Positions 60,956 through 64,000 of a stretch of 64,000 bases of DNA are shown one piece after another (within the stretch, counting starts at the first letter, position 1; the number at the start of each line of letters is the position of its first letter). This stretch comes from Nocardia australiensis. Its GTDB lineage: Bacteria > Actinomycetota > Actinomycetes > Mycobacteriales > Mycobacteriaceae. The DNA is taken from positions 310,001-374,000 of the forward strand of contig NZ_JAJFZM010000002.1 of the NCBI RefSeq assembly GCF_020733705.1. Reading direction: 5' to 3'. Under the pieces are notes generated by a model. The model searched no databases. It was not told the DNA's origin and saw only the letters and a program-made list of their open reading frames with translations. A program made the position numbers and the translations under genes.

Positions 60956-61954
60956 TCAGCCGAGCCCTGCGGTGTGCCCTGCGCGACGGGACAGATCGGC
61001 GAAGGCGTCACGTAGTGAAACCGGGCCGATGACCTCGATCTCGGTGTCGAAACGCGCCAGCGTCGCTGCGAGTGCGGCCCAGGACCAGGAACCGATCAGC
61101 AGTCTGGTTCGGGCGGGGCCGAGTTCCTCGACGACACCGTCGCCGGCGAACGGGGCCACCTTCGCGGCGGGGAGGTCGAGAATCACCTCGCCGCGGCATC
61201 GCCAGGTGTTCGTGGCTTCGGAACCTTTGAACCGGGCGGAGAGGAAGGTGGCGATGTCGCCACCCGGCACTTGCCGGGGTGTGAAGCGCGGCCCGTTGGG
61301 GATGCGAAGCGTGATCCGGTCGGCGCGGTAGATCCGCCAGTCCCGGCGTTCTGGGTCCCATCCGATGAGGTACCAGCGTCCGCCCCGGACCACGAGGTGG
61401 TGCGGTTGCACCCGGCGGGCCGGCCGCGGGCCGGTGTCATCCGGCCGGGCCGGGGACTGGTAGGCGAACCGCAGTTCCTCTCCGGATCGGATGGCAGTGC
61501 TCAGAGCGAGCAGGACGTCGGTGTCGACTTGGGGATCGGCCCCGCGCCCGGCCGATTCGACCGCGGTGATCTCGAGGGCGTCGACGCGCTGCCGCAAGCG
61601 GGCGGGCATGACCTGGCGCACGGTCGCCAGGGCTCGTGCGGCAGCCTCTTCGATACCTGCTCCCGTCCCGACCGCGATCCGCAACGCCACGGCGAGCGCG
61701 ACCGCCTGCTCGTCGTCGAACAGCAACGGCGGCAGTTCGTTTCCTACGTCGAGCCGGTAACCGCCCTCGGGTCCCTTGACCGCCCGCACTGGGTAACCGA
61801 GCTCGCGCAGGCGATCGACGTCGCGACGCACCGTGCGGTCACTGACACCCAGTCGTTGGGCGAGTAGCCCGCCCGGCCAATCACGGCGGACCTGCAACAA
61901 CGACAGCAGGGAGAGCAAGCGACGGGAGGTCACCGTCGAGGAGGCGATCGGCAT
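60956..61954 (-). CDS. WYL-domain transcriptional regulator (YafY type)
   Basis: 332 residues from ATG 61954. DeoR-like HTH (RRLLSLLSLLQVRRDWPGGL, LAQRLGVSDRTVRRDVDRLR), then WYL domain (HHLVVRGGRWYLIGWDPERR, DWRIYRADRIT) and WCX tail. WYL domains sense nucleotides or ssDNA in some proteins. Divergent from the VOC gene 113 bp away, its probable target. Confidence 0.92.
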   Translation of the reverse strand: MPIASSTVTSRRLLSLLSLLQVRRDWPGGLLAQRLGVSDRTVRRDVDRLRELGYPVRAVKGPEGGYRLDVGNELPPLLFDDEQAVALAVALRIAVGTGAGIEEAAARALATVRQVMPARLRQRVDALEITAVESAGRGADPQVDTDVLLALSTAIRSGEELRFAYQSPARPDDTGPRPARRVQPHHLVVRGGRWYLIGWDPERRDWRIYRADRITLRIPNGPRFTPRQVPGGDIATFLSARFKGSEATNTWRCRGEVILDLPAAKVAPFAGDGVVEELGPARTRLLIGSWSWAALAATLARFDTEIEVIGPVSLRDAFADLSRRAGHTAGLG

Positions 61955-62067
61955 GGTTTCCAGACTGTCACGAATAGCGGACGTTCCCTGACCGGTACTG
62001 GTGACATAGTCGCTTCCGTCGCCGGAAGCCTTCGGCGGCGAAACCACTTGTGAAGGACCGGATCACC

Positions 62068-62535
62068 ATGTCGGTACACGCTGTTGCCCACCTGAACTTC
62101 CACGGCCAAGCCCGTGCGGCCCTGGAGTTCTACCAGTCGGTGTTCGGCGGGCAGACCATCATCGCCACCTACGACGACTTCGGGATGCCCGCCGAGTTGC
62201 CCGGCGCCACCAAGGTGGTGTTCGGCCAGGTCGTCGCGGACAACGGATTCCGGGTCATGGCCTACGACGTGCCCGGCGAGGACACACCGGTCACCCGGGG
62301 CGTGCCCACCACTCGCCGCGAGAACGGCACCACCGTCACCAAGGAGCCGTTCTTCCTGTCTGTCCGCGGCGAGACCGTCGAAGAGGTCGGCGCGATGTGG
62401 GAACGCCTCGCGGACGGTGCGACGGTCATCGAGGAATTCGGTCCGGCGCAGTGGGCACCCGCCTTCGGAATGCTGACCGATCGCTTCGGTATCACCTGGA
62501 TCCTCGACGTCGCGGCCGAGTACGTCCAGGCCTGA
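62068..62535 (+). CDS. VOC / PhnB-like glyoxalase-fold protein
   Basis: 155 residues from ATG 62068 (GAAGGA about 10 nt upstream; GTG 62050 possible). PhnB-type: AHLNFHGQARAALEFYQSVF, GGQTIIATYDDFGMP, FFLSVRGETVEEVGAMWERL, WAPAFGMLTDRFGITWILDV. Ligand or enzymatic role unknown. Divergent from the WYL regulator. Confidence 0.9.
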   Translation: MSVHAVAHLNFHGQARAALEFYQSVFGGQTIIATYDDFGMPAELPGATKVVFGQVVADNGFRVMAYDVPGEDTPVTRGVPTTRRENGTTVTKEPFFLSVRGETVEEVGAMWERLADGATVIEEFGPAQWAPAFGMLTDRFGITWILDVAAEYVQA

Positions 62536-62810
62536 AGCATTCCTCCACCGCTGCTCCGGGGTGCGGCCGGACCCGGCCGGACCCCGGCCCCACCGTCCCG
62601 GTGGACCGCCGGTCACGAACCACGCAGGAGACACCCCATGCACACTCGCCCAGGCCTGCGCCGTCGCACCGCCCACGACCGCACCTGCGGCTGATCAGCC
62701 GGTTCGACCACCGCGAACTGCCCGCACAGAACCATCCACGATTCCCGGCCGCGGCCCGGCTCCAACATCCGCTGCACCCGCAATCCGTCCTCCGCACCCC
62801 ATCCAGCCGG

Positions 62811-62960
62811 AAAGTCGGGACGGCGACGTATGACCCCCACCGATCGGTGATCAAGTCCGCGGTGGACTGGGATATCGGCGAGCTGGTGTACGTGTGTAAT
62901 GTCCCCGGCTGCGATTTCACCTCCGACACCCATGAGGTACCCGACGACTTCGTTTGGTAG
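62811..62960 (+). other. Possible C-terminal gene fragment
   Basis: The open frame ends VGTATYDPHRSVIKSAVDWD, IGELVYVCNVPGCDFTSDTH, EVPDDFVW then stop. It looks protein-like but has no clear start. A tiny frame at 62638-62694 with an AGGAGA site precedes it. Unrecognised; weak call. Confidence 0.25.
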
Positions 62961-62988
62961 ACACGCGATCTCGGTTTCTGGAGCGCGA

Positions 62989-63378
62989 TCAGAGTCGGCC
63001 GCCGCGGGTCAGCCGCATGAGCGCCTCGAGCCCGGCTTCCTCGTCGGATTCGGCCATCAGCTTCTCGATCGTCTGCTGCGACAACGTCGCGCGCATGCCG
63101 AGCACGTCGGCGGTGAGACGGTCGAGTTCATCGAGCGCGGCCACATATGTTGTGAGAGCAGCCTTCTCGCTGGCGGTGGCGACTTAGACCGCCCAGCGGG
63201 CGGCTTGGCTGCGGAACAGCGCCTGGTCGGCGCGCTGGTTCTGGTAGACCTCGATGGCCCGGTTCACCGTGGCGTCGCCGAGCCGGTAGGGCTCGGCCAG
63301 CGCCGGCGTGAACAACTCGAGCTGCCCGCGGGTGACGTCGATACCCTCGTGGACGAGCGCCGGATTTCTCAAATCTGG
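62989..63378 (-). pseudogene. Hypothetical gene with an in-frame nonsense codon
   Basis: Same-frame text on both sides of a TAA at 63184-63186: VHEGIDVTRGQLELFTPALA, GDATVNRAIEVYQNQRADQA, LFRSQAARWAV, stop, then VATASEKAALTTYVAALDEL, DVLGMRATLSQQTIEKLMAE, ALMRLTRGGRL. About 130 residues if read through. Helical, unrecognised. It follows an HTH remnant of the recombinase-module type. Confidence 0.45.
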
Positions 63379-63389
63379 CCCCCGCGGGC

Positions 63390-63540
63390 CGACAAGCCGC
63401 CGAGAGCACCTGTAGTGACAGGTGTTTCGGAGTACCGGAGACCAGGCAGTGGATCTGGGAGGCGCACGATTCGATGCCGCGCTCGTGCCGCAGCGTGACC
63501 GGTTCGGTCGCGGCGGTGCGGGTGAGCCTCCCCCACACTG
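63390..63540 (-). pseudogene. Remnant of the module HTH gene
   Basis: TAATEPVTLRHERGIESCAS QIHCLVSGTPKHLSLQVLSA aligns with gene 2 of the module at 58219 (ATELVPLLRERGIDLSASQV, HRLVSGTPERLSLQVLSA). N- and C-termini are lost. A second scar of this module type in the window. The 63541-63680 stretch has no supported gene. Confidence 0.7.
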
Positions 63541-63680
63541 GTTCACAGCGCCTTTGTCGTTCCTCCCTTTCCGCACCTCCTGTCGGCGTGCCGGAAACGA
63601 AGCCGAGCAGCTGCGTTGGTGTCGGCTCGGATGCGGCCGAACTCCGCCGCTACCTCCGTAGGCGCTCGCTTCGCGTCGGG

Positions 63681-64000
63681 TCAGTCCTGTACCAGCTTCA
63701 TGGAGATGTAGTGGTTGATGCCCGTCCGTCTGGTGTGCCGCACTTTCCGTCGCTTGTACTCGACGAAGCCGAGCCGTTCGTAGAGGGCCAGAGCAGTGGT
63801 ATTGATATCGGAGATGTCCTCCAGGAGGTACTCGCCATAACCGGGGAGCGCGAGCAGATGCCGCAGCAGAGCGGTGGCTACCCCGCGGCCCTGGTATCGC
63901 GATGCCGTTCCGACGAATTCGAGGGAAGCGGTCGCGCCCCCGGCTTCGGGTATGGTTCGCAGGAACTCGCGCCGGAACACCAGGTGAGCGATTGTCCCGT
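63681..64000 (-). CDS. GNAT-family acetyltransferase, partial at window edge
   Basis: At least 106 residues; the frame stays open past 64000 (TIAHLVFRREFLRTIPEAGG). Acetyl-CoA site region SRYQGRGVATALLRHLLALP (Q/RxxGxG/A), then LLEDISDINTTALALYERLG FVEYKRRKVRH. Acceptor unknown. Confidence 0.85.
   Translation of the reverse strand, partial: GTIAHLVFRREFLRTIPEAGGATASLEFVGTASRYQGRGVATALLRHLLALPGYGEYLLEDISDINTTALALYERLGFVEYKRRKVRHTRRTGINHYISMKLVQD

Noticed and set aside
60757..61032. Short frames on both strands between the DUF6191-like and WYL genes
   Set aside because: No start with a ribosome site and no recognisable motif; overlap with the WYL 3' end.
1..64000. CRISPR arrays, rRNA or tRNA genes
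   Set aside because: No regularly spaced identical repeats with spacers and no tRNA-like T-loop and acceptor arrangement were found by eye.

Overview
The window is high-GC actinobacterial chromosome, most likely Nocardia or a close relative in the Mycobacteriales. The reasons are the codon bias, frequent GTG starts, a four-gene conservon (cvn) operon, a mycobacterial-type gabD2, an F420-type LLM oxidoreductase, leucine-carboxyl-methyltransferase-like and DUF664 proteins, a DUF5753/DUF397 pair and an actinobacterial LexA box. The genus is inferred; no rRNA or tRNA gene was seen.

Region 1-24 kb is mostly intact chromosomal background. It holds the 5' end of an epoxide hydrolase with a divergent ABATE/CGNR regulator, a methyltransferase, a thiolase, a Uma2 protein, a Y-family polymerase whose start codon lies inside a LexA box, a BlaI-type repressor, a NUDIX hydrolase, the cvn operon (sensor kinase, roadblock, DUF742, GTPase), gabD2, a secreted lipase, a lipoprotein, a phosphodiesterase, an F420-type oxidoreductase, a Tat-exported cholesterol-oxidase-like flavoenzyme and a UvrA-like duplicated ABC ATPase. 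A 72-bp direct repeat flanks the flavoenzyme gene and marks a rearrangement between two genes that were probably once adjacent.

Region 24-44 kb is heavily worked over by mobile DNA. It contains remnants of a GlxA-type regulator and of pyruvate phosphate dikinase. An IS3-family element (26414-27762, 3-bp target duplication) is inserted exactly in a proline iminopeptidase gene. A complete Tn3-family transposon (30949-36595, 35-bp inverted repeats, 5-bp duplication TTCAA) is inserted in a pyridoxamine-phosphate-oxidase-like gene and carries two uncharacterised passenger genes. Around these are a DUF5753/DUF397 pair, a MerR protein with two MerR domains, a TetR-acyl-CoA dehydrogenase-acyl-CoA ligase operon and a beta-propeller-like protein.

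Region 44-64 kb alternates ordinary genes (Xre regulator and divergent SDR, HAD hydrolase, EI24 membrane protein, ArsR-SRPBCC operon, O-methyltransferase, amidase, WYL regulator with divergent VOC protein, GNAT) with accessory pieces. These are a low-GC candidate metallopeptidase toxin with a linked partner gene (47.5-48.9 kb), a phosphotransferase cut by a Tn3 transposase fragment, and a three-gene recombinase module (tyrosine recombinase, small HTH protein, zinc-ribbon recombinase-like protein) at 57.0-60.1 kb. Decayed fragments of that module lie near 51.8 and 63.4 kb and a decayed integrase sits beside it.

The best candidates for less-described biology are the toxin/partner pair, the recombinase module with its repeats, the transposon passenger pair, and the operator-like palindromes that overlap start signals.
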